Source of the DNA: Bacillus sp. 03113
GTDB lineage: Bacteria; Bacillota; Bacilli; Bacillales; Cytobacillaceae
Reading direction: 5' to 3'
DNA length: 64,000 nucleotides
Assembly: GCF_006546985.1 (NCBI RefSeq)
Contig: NZ_VATK01000006.1
Span: forward strand, 62,001-126,000
A program made the translations under genes and the position numbers. Below the pieces are notes generated by a model. That model saw only the letters and a list, made by a program, of their open reading frames with translations. It searched no databases and was not told the DNA's origin. Below, in pieces: positions 24,928-34,200 of the stretch. Positions within the stretch are counted from its first letter, which is position 1. Each line of letters opens with the position of its first letter.

Positions 24928-25158
24928 TCATTCCGCCTCCTTATCCGATATTTCCGGTCTCACTAAATCGGAAGGTCTACGGTGTTTTTCGTTGTAATAT
25001 TCGTACATAAAACGTATAAATAATCCGTGGAGTTTAAAGAAGGTTAAAATAAGTTTTACCGCGTAGTCCCATACGTAATAGCAAGCAATAATAAGTACTC
25101 CGACACCTAGTATTAATGTTAGATAAATGCTGATTGTAACGATGACATCAAGCATCAT
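24928..25158 (-). CDS. Small membrane protein (76 residues)
   Basis: One long hydrophobic stretch (VTISIYLTLILGVGVLIIAC, residues 6-26) and a second weaker one (VKLILTFFKLHGLFIRF), then a charged cytoplasmic tail ending DKEAE. No family recognised. It overlaps the MazG-like gene and touches thyA, so it is in the same operon. Confidence 0.6.
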   Translation of the reverse strand: MMLDVIVTISIYLTLILGVGVLIIACYYVWDYAVKLILTFFKLHGLFIRFMYEYYNEKHRRPSDLVRPEISDKEAE

Positions 25159-25625
25159 TCCGCCTCGCTTTCGTCAAGATAAACCGTCGTTTCCGTATGA
25201 TAATCGGATAGTTTGCGAGATTCCTTGCGCGGTGTCTTGACGGATGCTTGTCGTTCGATTTCCGCCTGCAATAACGGTTCTGGACGCACAAATGTCGGCG
25301 GCTTAATAATTTTGCCAGTTTCCGGATTCGTGCGTGGCTTTCCGTCCGGCCATAGCTTCGACATATTCGCGTTATGCACAATTTCGAATAGGGCTTCAGG
25401 CTTGACGCCGATTTCAACTAGCGTACCAATTGCGAGATAAATGAGGTCTATCATTGCGTCTGATTGGTCGACTAATTCGTCTGACTCAAAAAATTCGATT
25501 AATTCCTCTTCCATATAATGATAACGATCACTTCGTCTGTCCCATTTCATTACCGTCGGCTTATCCGCCACTGGCTGACCCATTTTGCGCTGAAAGTCCG
25601 CCACCATTTCGTATTGTTTATTCAT
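25155..25625 (-). CDS. MazG-like nucleotide pyrophosphohydrolase
   Basis: 156 residues. The first 90 fit the all-alpha NTP pyrophosphatase fold: VADFQRKMGQPV, then EEELIEFFE with the first acidic pair and DQSDAMIDLIYLAIGTLVEIG with the second E/D cluster. A conserved KLWPDGKPRTNPETGKIIKP loop follows, typical of the phage dUTPase-like/MazG branch. It would clean the nucleotide pool. Strong RBS AAGGAGGACGAAACG. Confidence 0.8.
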   Translation of the reverse strand: MNKQYEMVADFQRKMGQPVADKPTVMKWDRRSDRYHYMEEELIEFFESDELVDQSDAMIDLIYLAIGTLVEIGVKPEALFEIVHNANMSKLWPDGKPRTNPETGKIIKPPTFVRPEPLLQAEIERQASVKTPRKESRKLSDYHTETTVYLDESEAE

Positions 25626-25735
25626 TCGTTTCGTCCTCCTTGTTTAGACTCAAAATGGCTTGCAATTGCGTTTAGTAACCGTACTATTGCCTTGAGTAAT
25701 AAATCTCTATCACGATAATCCAGACCGTTAAACAT
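25622..25735 (-). CDS. Tiny hypothetical protein (37 residues)
   Basis: ATG at 25735 with AAGGGAGGCATATCCG upstream; TGA at 25622-25624 overlaps the next start (ATGA). It encodes MFNGLDYRDRDLLLKAIVRL then a Gly/Arg-rich end. One amphipathic helix. RBS and coupling support it; function unknown. Confidence 0.6.
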   Translation of the reverse strand: MFNGLDYRDRDLLLKAIVRLLNAIASHFESKQGGRNE

Positions 25736-25922
25736 CGGATATGCCTCCCTTAATTAAGCTCGCATAAACGCCATACCATCGACCCATCGTCGCTTGGTCA
25801 GCGTACTCTAAATACGCGAATAGCTCGCTAACTGTGGCGCAGTCCATCCGACTGACAAACCGCGCCATTGTGTCCTTATTGCTTACTGTGGATAAAACGT
25901 GGATAACTTCGGATTTAGACAT
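25728..25922 (-). CDS. Hypothetical protein (64 residues)
   Basis: MSKSEVIHVLSTVSNKDTMA start, all-helical, no motif recognised. Overlaps both neighbours (phoH-like gene by 8 bp and the 37-residue gene by 8 bp), so it is part of the same operon. Confidence 0.6.
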   Translation of the reverse strand: MSKSEVIHVLSTVSNKDTMARFVSRMDCATVSELFAYLEYADQATMGRWYGVYASLIKGGISDV

Positions 25923-26631
25923 TGCCGCGCGCCTCTAGTTCCGCAAATTCCGCAGGCATTTCATGATTACGCAGAATATCTTCGACTACTTCAACGACAG
26001 GATGACGCTGTGTTTTCGTTAGATTAATATGGTCGAAATATTCATGCGCGCCACGTTCGTATAATCCGTTTAGCAATCGATATAGCCCGTTTGTGTTAGT
26101 GCCGCGCAATTTCGGATTATCTATCTGCGAAAAGTTGCCGAGGAAAACGAACTTTGCTTTCACGCCCGGACGCGTGCCAAGCGCAGCAATTGTATGAATG
26201 TCGACATTTTGAATTTCATCGAACATAACGAAGGAGTAGTTAAGCGATCGCCCGCGAATCGTTTGAATGGAATCGAAGAACACTTTACGCTTATCATCGT
26301 CTCCCTCGGTTAAGTAACGCTTAATTTCGCTTGACTTTTCGCTCATGACTTCGAGATTATCCATAAACGGAGCAATGAATGGATATGTCTTTTCGGTTAG
26401 ATCGCCTGGCAATGCCCCGACGTCCATCCCGACTTGCGTTTGTAGTCGTGTATAAATCATTTTGCGGTAAACTGGTGCTTCAATTACGCGCTCTAGTCCG
26501 ACAGCCTGTGCAATTAATGTTTTACCGCTGCCCGCTGGACCTGTTAAGAATGTGAACGGTTTATCGTTGATTAACGCTTGCATGGCGCGTTTTTGTTCCT
26601 CATTGCGTGCTGTTACTCCGAAAAATGCCAT
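25915..26631 (-). CDS. PhoH-like P-loop ATPase
   Basis: 238 residues. Walker A LTGPAGSGKTLIAQ near residue 29, Walker B FVMFDEIQNVD near residue 132, and GTRPGVKAKFVFLGNFSQID resembling the PhoH sensor region. PhoH-like proteins in phages act on RNA or DNA; the exact job is unsettled. The PIN domain of PhoH2 is absent. It precedes the MazG/thyA cluster. Confidence 0.85.
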   Translation of the reverse strand: MAFFGVTARNEEQKRAMQALINDKPFTFLTGPAGSGKTLIAQAVGLERVIEAPVYRKMIYTRLQTQVGMDVGALPGDLTEKTYPFIAPFMDNLEVMSEKSSEIKRYLTEGDDDKRKVFFDSIQTIRGRSLNYSFVMFDEIQNVDIHTIAALGTRPGVKAKFVFLGNFSQIDNPKLRGTNTNGLYRLLNGLYERGAHEYFDHINLTKTQRHPVVEVVEDILRNHEMPAEFAELEARGNV

Positions 26632-26680
26632 AAACCCGCCTCCTAATGTATTTAACGGATGAGAATTGAAAAGTGGCCCG

Positions 26681-29176
26681 TCATAGACCGCATTTCAACT
26701 GAACACCGCAGTTATTACATGTGTTGCAACCGCCCGCGTCGATTACCTCACCTTTGCGACAAACAGGACACTTATTGCCAATTTCGTTACCGTAAGTCAC
26801 GTCGGTAGATCGAACGTCATTAATCGTATCCACTAGCACGACTTTTGGTGCTTCTATTTCCGCGTCCTCAAACGTGTTCTCTTCGGCCGTCAACGAAAGC
26901 ACTTGTGCATCACGCGAGCCATCGACGTAAATTGTGCCACCTTTTGCTCCGCCTTTGTATAAGCGCTCATATACCGCCTGTACTTGGCTGACGATGTAGC
27001 CTTTCGGCGCGTTCACCGTCTTGGAAAGCGAGCTATCAACCCAACGCTGAATAATACATTGGACGTCCGCGTGCGCTTCCGGCGATAATTCCATCGCGCT
27101 AACGAACCATGACGGCAAGTTGTTCGGATCAGCGCTCGGATTTGCGTCGAGATATTCTTGTACGATTTCCGCTTTGACTTCGATAAACTTACCGAGTCGA
27201 CCGCTGCGGAAGTAACTGAACGAGAAGTAAGGCTCCAATCCGGTAGAGCATCCGACCATTGATCCGGTTGAGCCCGTCGGTGCTACCGTTAAGATGTGCG
27301 AATTGCGTATGCCGTGTTTAAATATGTCTTCGCGAATATCTTCGGGCATTTTACACATATAACCACTTGCGATAAATTTTCGACGGTTCCCCGTATCGTA
27401 TCCGTCATCTAAAAACGGAAAGCTCCCTTTTTCTTTTGCGAGATTAATAGATGCGCGATATGCTGTCGTCGCCATTACTTCGAAAACCTTATCGACGATT
27501 TCATTGCCGAGATCACTTCCGTATTCAGCCTCGCAATAGATTAGTAGGTCATGAAGTCCCATAACGCCCATACCTAGTCGACGCTCTCCCTGCGCTTGTT
27601 TCGTGTTTTCCGGCATAAAGTATGGCGTTGCCTCAATTACGTTATCCATCAACCGAACGCCGATTTCGACGGTTCTTTTAAGGCGGTCATAGTCTACTGT
27701 TTTCGTTTCCTTGTTTGCCATGTTAGCGAGATTTACTGCTGCGAGATTACAAACGCTATATGGTGCGAGTGGTTGCTCTCCGCAGGGGTTAGTTGCAACG
27801 ACCTTCTGACCGTAAGCAACTGCGTTTGTCATTTCATTTGCGTTATCGATGAAGAACACGCCAGGTTCTGCGGAATACGTTGCGCAAATATTAATGAGAT
27901 TCCATAATTCCTTCGCCTTGATCGTGCGATACGTTTTGATTCCGTACCCTAGAGCTTCCCATTCGCGCACATCGCCGTGTTTATGCCATTCATCGTTATA
28001 CACCTGCATTTCCTCCGCGCTGTAATTTTCAACGTCAGGAAAGCGAAATTCATATTCCGCGTCATCCTCGACTGCTTGCATGAATTCTTTCGTTAATGCA
28101 ACGGAGATGTTAGCGCCCGTTAGGAATTCCTCGTTATTGACGGAATATGTTCCTCCATCTTCGAGAATTTGTTCTGCTTTTTGCATTGCTACATCGTTAC
28201 ATTTATCAGCGCCTTGTTCGATGAAACTCTCATAAATATCCTTTTCCGCTTGCATCAACGGCGTAAATTTAAGCTTATCTTTCGCGAGCGTTCGGATTTG
28301 CTCGTCGTTCGTTGTTTCGATTAAGTATCGTATGATCCGAGGATTCTGCATTTTCGAAATGATGAACTCGATAATGTCAGGGTGCCAGTCCGCCATCATC
28401 AGCATTTGTGCCCCGCGTCGACTTCCACCTTGCTCGACAAGATGGGTTAATTTCGCGATGTCATCGAGCCATGAAACGGAACCGCTTGACTTTCCGTTAA
28501 CGCCGCGAGCTAATGCGTTCCTTGGGCGCAATGTTGATCCGTTCGTTCCTACGCCGCCACCACGCGACATGATCTCCATTACTTTATTGCGGTGTTCTCC
28601 GATGCCTTCGCGTGAGTCTTTCGGATATGGCATTACGTAACAGTTAAAATATGTCACATCGGTATTTGCGCCAGCTCCGTAAATAACGCGACCGCCTGGC
28701 ACGAAGTCAAGCGAAACTAATATCTCGTAAAAGTCGCGCTGGCTTTGTTCACGCTTTGCTTCGTCCTCTTCAACTGCCGCAAGCCCGCGAGCATTTCTTT
28801 TCGCAATCTGCTCGTAATAAATTTCGAGTGGCTTGTCAATAATATCTAACGGACGAGTCACGACGCCTGTAGTAATTTCAACATCGTCCTCCAACACGCC
28901 GGTAAATGATTCGTCCAGTTTGACGCTTGCTTTTCCTTCGGCCCAATCTATTGCGGTCACATAGCCGTAACCACGCGCAGGGAATTTCGGGTCAGTTTTT
29001 ACAGTAAGTACGACGAAATCGCCGACTTTTAACGTTTTCTTTTCCGTATCCTTGAACGTATAACGGTCGAGCATAATTAAGCGCGACACGCCATCGAACG
29101 TCATTTTCATATCGGGTGTTATCGGAAACACCTCGGTAAACTGCTTGATGTCCTCGTTTAAACTTGCGTAATTCAT
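26681..29176 (-). CDS. nrdJ: Adenosylcobalamin-dependent ribonucleotide reductase (class II) with inserted KOW-like domain
   Basis: 831 residues. It reduces ribonucleotides to deoxyribonucleotides with vitamin B12 and no second subunit. Landmarks are PGGRVIYGAG, YFNCYVMP (first redox Cys), GGGVGTNGS, the active-site NPCGEQPL near residue 460, APTGSTGSM and GCSTGLEP. The Cys-rich C-terminus (CPVCRKGE, CNTCNNCG, CGL) is partly zinc-ribbon and supplies the electron-transfer cysteines. Residues 48-105 (KVGDFVVLTVKTDPKFPARG and following) are an extra KOW/SH3-like domain I do not expect in this family. Spacing of 49 bp to phoH suggests the same operon. Confidence 0.93.
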   Translation of the reverse strand: MNYASLNEDIKQFTEVFPITPDMKMTFDGVSRLIMLDRYTFKDTEKKTLKVGDFVVLTVKTDPKFPARGYGYVTAIDWAEGKASVKLDESFTGVLEDDVEITTGVVTRPLDIIDKPLEIYYEQIAKRNARGLAAVEEDEAKREQSQRDFYEILVSLDFVPGGRVIYGAGANTDVTYFNCYVMPYPKDSREGIGEHRNKVMEIMSRGGGVGTNGSTLRPRNALARGVNGKSSGSVSWLDDIAKLTHLVEQGGSRRGAQMLMMADWHPDIIEFIISKMQNPRIIRYLIETTNDEQIRTLAKDKLKFTPLMQAEKDIYESFIEQGADKCNDVAMQKAEQILEDGGTYSVNNEEFLTGANISVALTKEFMQAVEDDAEYEFRFPDVENYSAEEMQVYNDEWHKHGDVREWEALGYGIKTYRTIKAKELWNLINICATYSAEPGVFFIDNANEMTNAVAYGQKVVATNPCGEQPLAPYSVCNLAAVNLANMANKETKTVDYDRLKRTVEIGVRLMDNVIEATPYFMPENTKQAQGERRLGMGVMGLHDLLIYCEAEYGSDLGNEIVDKVFEVMATTAYRASINLAKEKGSFPFLDDGYDTGNRRKFIASGYMCKMPEDIREDIFKHGIRNSHILTVAPTGSTGSMVGCSTGLEPYFSFSYFRSGRLGKFIEVKAEIVQEYLDANPSADPNNLPSWFVSAMELSPEAHADVQCIIQRWVDSSLSKTVNAPKGYIVSQVQAVYERLYKGGAKGGTIYVDGSRDAQVLSLTAEENTFEDAEIEAPKVVLVDTINDVRSTDVTYGNEIGNKCPVCRKGEVIDAGGCNTCNNCGVQLKCGL

Positions 29177-29346
29177 TCAATCCGCCCTTTCATTTTCGTT
29201 ATTCCGCTAATCCCCTCGACTACTTCCGCCCGCCTAGCGAGCAAGTCCGCCTCATGAACGCGAGCCTGCTCGATCTTTCGGTCAATTTCGATAAGCTCGC
29301 GTTGGAGTGAGACGAGTAATTTTTCGTACAGTTCAGCGTCGCTCAT
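29173..29346 (-). CDS. Small coiled-coil protein (57 residues)
   Basis: ATG at 29346, TGA at 29173-29175. It overlaps its neighbours at both ends by four bases (ATGA junctions), a clear sign of a real coupled gene. It encodes one long charged helix, MSDAELYEKLLVSLQRELIE and on to ARRAEVVEGISG. No function known. Confidence 0.65.
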   Translation of the reverse strand: MSDAELYEKLLVSLQRELIEIDRKIEQARVHEADLLARRAEVVEGISGITKMKGRIE

Positions 29347-29834
29347 GTTTCGATCAGTCCTTCGCGAATCAGATACGCAAGACCGATCGCCGCCGCGTCC
29401 GATTCATCATTCGATTTGAATACGTAATCGTCCGCAAGCCCTAATATGCGACGAACGCCTGCTTCGACTTCTTCCTTGCTTGCGCTGCCGTTTCCGCCTA
29501 CGATTTTCTTAACGGTTGTCGGTGTTATCTCCGCGTCTACTTTATAGCCGTATTTACCGAGCGCCGCGTCAATCATCGCCCATGAACCGAATACGAGCTG
29601 CGTTGAGCGCTTGCTTCCGCCCTTCGTGAAATGTTCGCGCACTACTACGTCGAATGGACCGCGTTCGTGTATCGCCTTTATTGCGAAAGCTTCTACGTAG
29701 GCGAATCTTTGCGAGTCGGGCGTTGATGTGTCCGTTTTGATGGAATCTGCGTAGACAAGCAACGGGCGACCTCGCTTGATTTCGAGAACAGCGACGCCAG
29801 GGCTTGCGGATATGTCGAACGCTAGGATTCTCAT
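29343..29834 (-). CDS. RuvC-like Holliday junction resolvase
   Basis: 163 residues with the RNase H-fold pattern of RuvC: LAFDISASPGVAVLE (first catalytic Asp, residue 5), VVREHFTKGG (Glu), and the C-terminal DESDAAAIGLAYL supplying two more acids. It would resolve branched replication and recombination intermediates before packaging. Overlaps neighbours by four bases each. Confidence 0.82.
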   Translation of the reverse strand: MRILAFDISASPGVAVLEIKRGRPLLVYADSIKTDTSTPDSQRFAYVEAFAIKAIHERGPFDVVVREHFTKGGSKRSTQLVFGSWAMIDAALGKYGYKVDAEITPTTVKKIVGGNGSASKEEVEAGVRRILGLADDYVFKSNDESDAAAIGLAYLIREGLIET

Positions 29835-29992
29835 TTTACCTCCTTAATCGTTACGAATTTATTGTTAAATCTTTCGTAACCAACTCCGTAAAATTCTTCG
29901 TATGATTGTGGAGTACGCCCGTTATATTGCGGTTCAAATTTCGTTTTATTTTTACGTGCCTCTTCTCTACGTTCTCTGCGACTTTTTAACAT
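29831..29992 (-). CDS. Small basic protein (53 residues)
   Basis: ATG at 29992 chosen for the RBS GAAGGGGGAATTGC; the frame stays open upstream to 30061 inside the previous gene. MLKSRRERREEARKNKTKFE is strongly basic, followed by a Tyr-rich part (SYEEFYGVGYERFNNKF). It overlaps the preceding stop (TAATG). Possibly nucleic-acid binding; no family known. Confidence 0.6.
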   Translation of the reverse strand: MLKSRRERREEARKNKTKFEPQYNGRTPQSYEEFYGVGYERFNNKFVTIKEVK

Positions 29993-31005
29993 TACGCAAT
30001 TCCCCCTTCGCGAGTCTCTTTTATAAATTCGTACACGTCGTAATAGCTTTGCTTCTTCCAATCCGGCAATCCAGAACGCATCATTCGGCGAACTTGGTCT
30101 TTCACTTTCGCCAATTCTTCCTCTGTAAGTGATTTCGCAATTGACGTCTTGTAGTCGTTATATTTCCATGCGTTTAAGTCCAATCCCGGTGCTACGCCCG
30201 TTCTCCACGCTTTCGTAACGCGAGCAAACTTGTTGAGAATTTCATTGCGATGATCCTGCGTTATGAACCTTCCGTAAGTTTTACTTCGACTAAATTCGCG
30301 ATCCCAATCGGCTCCATACGTTAGGTGATACAGAATAATGTAATAATCCAATCCGTACATTTCCGAATAAACTGTCGTTTGCAATTCGTGGTCGAGTTTC
30401 GGCTTATCGTGTTTTTTGAACTCCGTATAGCTTTTTTGAAACGACTTTACTTCGAGTCCTACGCGTAAGATTTCGCCATCATCGCTCGTATATTCGAGAA
30501 TTCCGTCCGGCAATCCGTTTAAGCCGAACTTTTCGCCATTATGCTCCACTTCGTGAATTACTTTTTTGAAATGTTCAAATGCCGGTTCGTTTCGTTCAGT
30601 ACGCTCGAATTTAAACTTCGGTTTCTTGCCGGTTAGCTTTTCGTAGTGTAATTCCGCAAGCATTACTTCGCGTTGAATATAAGCCCCAACCTGGGAGCCG
30701 AGTCCTGTCCAATCACGTTGATTTCGATTTGACGGTCGTTTATCCTTCTTCGCCTTAATAGCCTTTTCGTATAACTCGCGTTCGCTCTTTCCGGCACCAC
30801 TCGGCGAAAATAACGGACGAGGTGTTCCGTCGGGCGCCGTTTTCCAATTAAAGTAGCCCCACTTGGATTGTTCGCGAAGAACGCGTGCATATTGTTCGTA
30901 AAATTCAGCGTCCATCTTATCGTCATATGGCTGCTCGTATAGGTGAAACTCGTCTAGGAAGTCCAAGAAATCCTTCGCTATTTTTTCCGCTAATTGTTGA
31001 GTCAA
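29992..31005 (-). CDS. PD-(D/E)XK nuclease (RecB/Cas4-like)
   Basis: 337 residues. The nuclease core is NGLPDGILEY (Asp) and, after a strand, RVGLEVKSF (ExK), around residues 172-196; a conserved DHELQTTVYSEMYGLDYYIILYH follows with the QxxxY motif of RecB-type nucleases. It probably processes DNA ends with the neighbouring exonuclease, polymerase and resolvase. It overlaps the exonuclease gene by four bases. Confidence 0.82.
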   Translation of the reverse strand: MTQQLAEKIAKDFLDFLDEFHLYEQPYDDKMDAEFYEQYARVLREQSKWGYFNWKTAPDGTPRPLFSPSGAGKSERELYEKAIKAKKDKRPSNRNQRDWTGLGSQVGAYIQREVMLAELHYEKLTGKKPKFKFERTERNEPAFEHFKKVIHEVEHNGEKFGLNGLPDGILEYTSDDGEILRVGLEVKSFQKSYTEFKKHDKPKLDHELQTTVYSEMYGLDYYIILYHLTYGADWDREFSRSKTYGRFITQDHRNEILNKFARVTKAWRTGVAPGLDLNAWKYNDYKTSIAKSLTEEELAKVKDQVRRMMRSGLPDWKKQSYYDVYEFIKETREGGIA

Positions 31006-31694
31006 TTAATCGCTCCCTTTCTGTTTGATGCGCCGGAAAGACGCTCCTTTAATTCTCCGTTGGGAAGCGCTCTAGCAATCTCAACGATTTCTAACGGCGT
31101 AAGTGCAACATGGTAAATATGACGTATTTTTGATCCTCTCGGTACAAACTTCAATGGGCGACTAGGTTCGTCTAGCACAACGTTAAGCAACACGTAGCCA
31201 GGCGCTTCCTTCACATATTCCTTAAATACTTCGATCGTTGCCTCGACATCATTTAAGGCGCGATGATGACCATTTAAATCAATTCCGCGTCGCTTGCAAA
31301 CGTCCTTTAAACTAGCGGACAATTCTGGCTCAACGTAGCGAGCTAGTGCACGAGTACATATAAATGATTCCGGATAAATGTCACCTCGACTAATAAATGA
31401 AAGATCAAACGGAGCATTCTGCGCAACTACGATAGAGTCGCCGATAAAAGTCGCTAATTCCGTTAAACAGATGTTTTCAGGCGGCCATCCTTCTAAGTCC
31501 TGCGCGGTTATTCCGGTTAACTTCGTAATGAACTCCGGCAATTCCCGTCCTTTTTCAAGCGAAACCATCGTGTGAAAACGATCAATCTCGTCGAAGTTAT
31601 CGTCTAACTTAATTGCTCCGATTTCCGTAATTTGTTCCGTTTTATAATCAAGCCCTGTCGTTTCTAAATCGATAAATACGTAAGTGTTTCCCAT
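31002..31694 (-). CDS. DnaQ-like 3'-5' exonuclease
   Basis: 230 residues. DEDDh motifs: FIDLETTGL (Exo I, residues 7-15), QNAPFDLSFI (Exo II) and GHHRALNDVEAT (Exo III with catalytic His). It could act in proofreading or DNA repair beside the family A polymerase two genes upstream. Start MGNTYVF has AAGGAGGACGATTA upstream; its end overlaps the RecB-like gene. Confidence 0.88.
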   Translation of the reverse strand: MGNTYVFIDLETTGLDYKTEQITEIGAIKLDDNFDEIDRFHTMVSLEKGRELPEFITKLTGITAQDLEGWPPENICLTELATFIGDSIVVAQNAPFDLSFISRGDIYPESFICTRALARYVEPELSASLKDVCKRRGIDLNGHHRALNDVEATIEVFKEYVKEAPGYVLLNVVLDEPSRPLKFVPRGSKIRHIYHVALTPLEIVEIARALPNGELKERLSGASNRKGAIN

Positions 31695-31879
31695 TAATCG
31701 TCCTCCTTTTCGTAAATAAACAACGTATACTCGTCTTTTGCCGTCAACAACGCCCTAGCCACGAATGCCAACACCGTTATGGCTGCCGATTGGATGATCG
31801 TTGGCGCAAACGATGGCGCCGCGAATGGTGCGACAAAGTGCACGGTGGCGAATACGGCTAGGAATGCGAGTGCCTTCAT
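31694..31879 (-). CDS. Small membrane protein (61 residues)
   Basis: Two hydrophobic segments (ALAFLAVFATVHFVAPF and IIQSAAITVLAFVARALL) then an acidic tail FIYEKEDD. Overlaps both neighbours by one and four bases. Function unknown. Confidence 0.6.
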   Translation of the reverse strand: MKALAFLAVFATVHFVAPFAAPSFAPTIIQSAAITVLAFVARALLTAKDEYTLFIYEKEDD

Positions 31880-32049
31880 CGATTAGCCTTTCGCGACATT
31901 TTCGCTTGCTTACGTTTAATTCTGCGCGATTCCTCTTCCTTTACGGATAATGGCTTACGTAAATGACCTGTTCCGCCTTTTAGCTCCGCCAACTCCTGTA
32001 ATTTTGCCGACTGCATAGCGCGAAATAACAACTGTTGTTTATCTTCCAT
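31876..32049 (-). CDS. Small basic protein (57 residues)
   Basis: ATG at 32049 directly after the polymerase stop; TGA at 31876-31878 overlaps the next ATG. MEDKQQLLFRAMQSAKLQEL then a Lys/Arg-rich end (RRIKRKQAKMSRKANR). Coupling at both ends supports it. Nucleic-acid binding is possible. Confidence 0.6.
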   Translation of the reverse strand: MEDKQQLLFRAMQSAKLQELAELKGGTGHLRKPLSVKEEESRRIKRKQAKMSRKANR

Positions 32050-34200
32050 TTATTCGTCCTCCTCCATATCGAACCAATCTTCGTTACTTACTTTTTCGAG
32101 CCATCTTTCCGGATTTATCTCGACATCGCAACGTACAGGAACGAGCAATTTTACCGCCTTTTCCATCGTTGTTTTTATTTCCTGCAACGATTCCTCCGTA
32201 ATATTACGCGGACAATCAAGAACTAGCTCATCGTGTACTTGGAGCAGAATGTGCGAATCATGCCGTGGTAACACCGTCTGCAAGTCGACGATAGCCTTCT
32301 TTAATATCGAACCGGCACTCGCTTGGATCGGAAAATTTCCGCCCATCCTTTGAGCGCTAAACACTCGCCATTTCTCTTTTGACTTAATATCTTCGTGCAA
32401 TCGGCGCTTGCGTCCGAATATATCCGTAACAAATCCTTGCTTCATTACTTTCGCGTGCTGTTCGTCCATATATCGCTTGATGCCTGGATATCCGCGAAAA
32501 TAGTCGTCGATAATCTTTTGCGCTTCTTTCTTCGTAATTTCCAACGTATCCGCGAGCTTGCCTGCGCCCATTCCGTACACAATGCCGAAGTTTACAATCT
32601 TCGCTTGCTTTCGATATTTCTGTTGCGGTGAGCCGTCCGTGTCCTTGTTCACTTCTATTTCCTCGTATGAATACGGACTGATTAACGCTGCTGTTGTCGA
32701 GTGGATGTCGCGACCATGTTCGAACGCATCAATCAATACCTTTTCGTTCGCCATGTGCGCTAATACACGAAGTTCAATTTGGCTGTAATCTATCGAAACG
32801 AGAATACGGTCGGGTCCAGTTGCCAGGAATAACTGTCGAACTTCCGGTCGTTTGGCAGGAATCTGTTGCGTATTCGGGTCCTTACATGTAAACCGACCGG
32901 TCGCTGCGCCCCAAGTGTTATGCCACGGGTGAATCTTACCGTCCGACTTTACCTCTTTCGGCAACTTTTGCGTAAATGCAGAACGAAGCTTTCCGATCTC
33001 CTTATACTCAAGCAACAACGGTATAACCGGATGCTCACGTTTTAACTTCTTCATGAATCGGCTATTCGTTGAACCTTTTCCGTAGTCCGTTAGTTTCAAG
33101 TCGATGAATAATTTCTTGCTAAGTTGCGCCGGCGAATTCAGGTTGATTGCTTCGCCAAATAAATCCGTTATTTTTCGGTACAACTCCGCCTCTTCAATAG
33201 CAAGTTTCGCGTCAAGTGTAGCCGCGTGCTCTACGTCGAACCTAATTCCGCGAAGATCGGACTTAATAAACTGACGCTGTACCGGCATTTCTACTTCGTA
33301 AAACAAGCGCTTGATTTCCTGCAAATCCGGTCGCTTGTCGTACCATTGCGAAATCCAATCGAATAGTGCCAACGTTTTTTCCGTATCGCCTGCCGCATAA
33401 GGAAGCGCTACATCAAGCGATATTTCATTAAACGGCGTATTCGGAAACAATTCGTCAAAGTTATCGCTCGGCTGTTTCAGCCAATCCGTTAATAGATTCT
33501 TTAAACGGTGGTCGCGATTTTCGTCAAGACTCATCGCCATTATACGTGTGTCTGCGTACAAAGCGTCCGTTAAATTTACGTCGTAATGTACCGCAAACCA
33601 CTTGCAATCAAAGGGCGCATTGTGCATAACGATTTTAGCGTCCTCTAATACGTCCCATATTTCGCTGATAGAGTGAATGTGTAACTGATCTGCTCCGCGA
33701 TGATTAATCGGCACGTAGTAGCTTGCTCGGCGAGTGGAAACGGAGAAGCCCGCAACTTTGCCGCGCCACGGGTCTAGCGCCCCTCCGTTTTCGCCAAATG
33801 TTTCGCAGTCAAACGCGATTATGTCAGACATTGCTATGTCGTCGCGCAATCGGTATAATTTTTCGAATGTATCGACTAGCACGTAATTACTCGGTGTCTT
33901 GGCGACTAATTCCGCTAACTTAGCCTCCCGTTTGCTTTCCGCCAATTCCTTATAAAGCCGAAGCGCCTCCGCCTTACTAAAGCGCTTTGCAACGCTCTCG
34001 GGATGTCTGCCTAGAACCCCCGAAAGCATTGCGTTTTTAACCTCGATCAGTCGCGCTTGGTCAGCGTCGGAGTTTTTCATCGCAAGTATTCGCGTCCAAG
34101 CTTCGTCGATCGTTTCCGTCGCTGCCACTTTCCGCTGTGCTGCCGATTGGACGCGCTCCTTTGCGTCGTCGGGCTGCGTCACATTTAACCGTAATTTCAA
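32050..34200 (-). CDS. Family A DNA polymerase with 3'-5' exonuclease domain
   Basis: 716 residues, no 5' nuclease domain. An N-terminal helical extension of about 120 residues precedes the DEDD exonuclease (AFDCETFG, then HNAPFDCKWF, YAAGDTEKTL). Polymerase motif A is VSIDYSQIELRV, motif B is RKQAKIVNFGIVYG, motif C is LLQVHDELV. TGRFTCKDPNTQQIP before motif A is also typical. This is the phage replicative polymerase. The next gene upstream (34197) overlaps it by four bases. Confidence 0.95.
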   Translation of the reverse strand: MKLRLNVTQPDDAKERVQSAAQRKVAATETIDEAWTRILAMKNSDADQARLIEVKNAMLSGVLGRHPESVAKRFSKAEALRLYKELAESKREAKLAELVAKTPSNYVLVDTFEKLYRLRDDIAMSDIIAFDCETFGENGGALDPWRGKVAGFSVSTRRASYYVPINHRGADQLHIHSISEIWDVLEDAKIVMHNAPFDCKWFAVHYDVNLTDALYADTRIMAMSLDENRDHRLKNLLTDWLKQPSDNFDELFPNTPFNEISLDVALPYAAGDTEKTLALFDWISQWYDKRPDLQEIKRLFYEVEMPVQRQFIKSDLRGIRFDVEHAATLDAKLAIEEAELYRKITDLFGEAINLNSPAQLSKKLFIDLKLTDYGKGSTNSRFMKKLKREHPVIPLLLEYKEIGKLRSAFTQKLPKEVKSDGKIHPWHNTWGAATGRFTCKDPNTQQIPAKRPEVRQLFLATGPDRILVSIDYSQIELRVLAHMANEKVLIDAFEHGRDIHSTTAALISPYSYEEIEVNKDTDGSPQQKYRKQAKIVNFGIVYGMGAGKLADTLEITKKEAQKIIDDYFRGYPGIKRYMDEQHAKVMKQGFVTDIFGRKRRLHEDIKSKEKWRVFSAQRMGGNFPIQASAGSILKKAIVDLQTVLPRHDSHILLQVHDELVLDCPRNITEESLQEIKTTMEKAVKLLVPVRCDVEINPERWLEKVSNEDWFDMEEDE

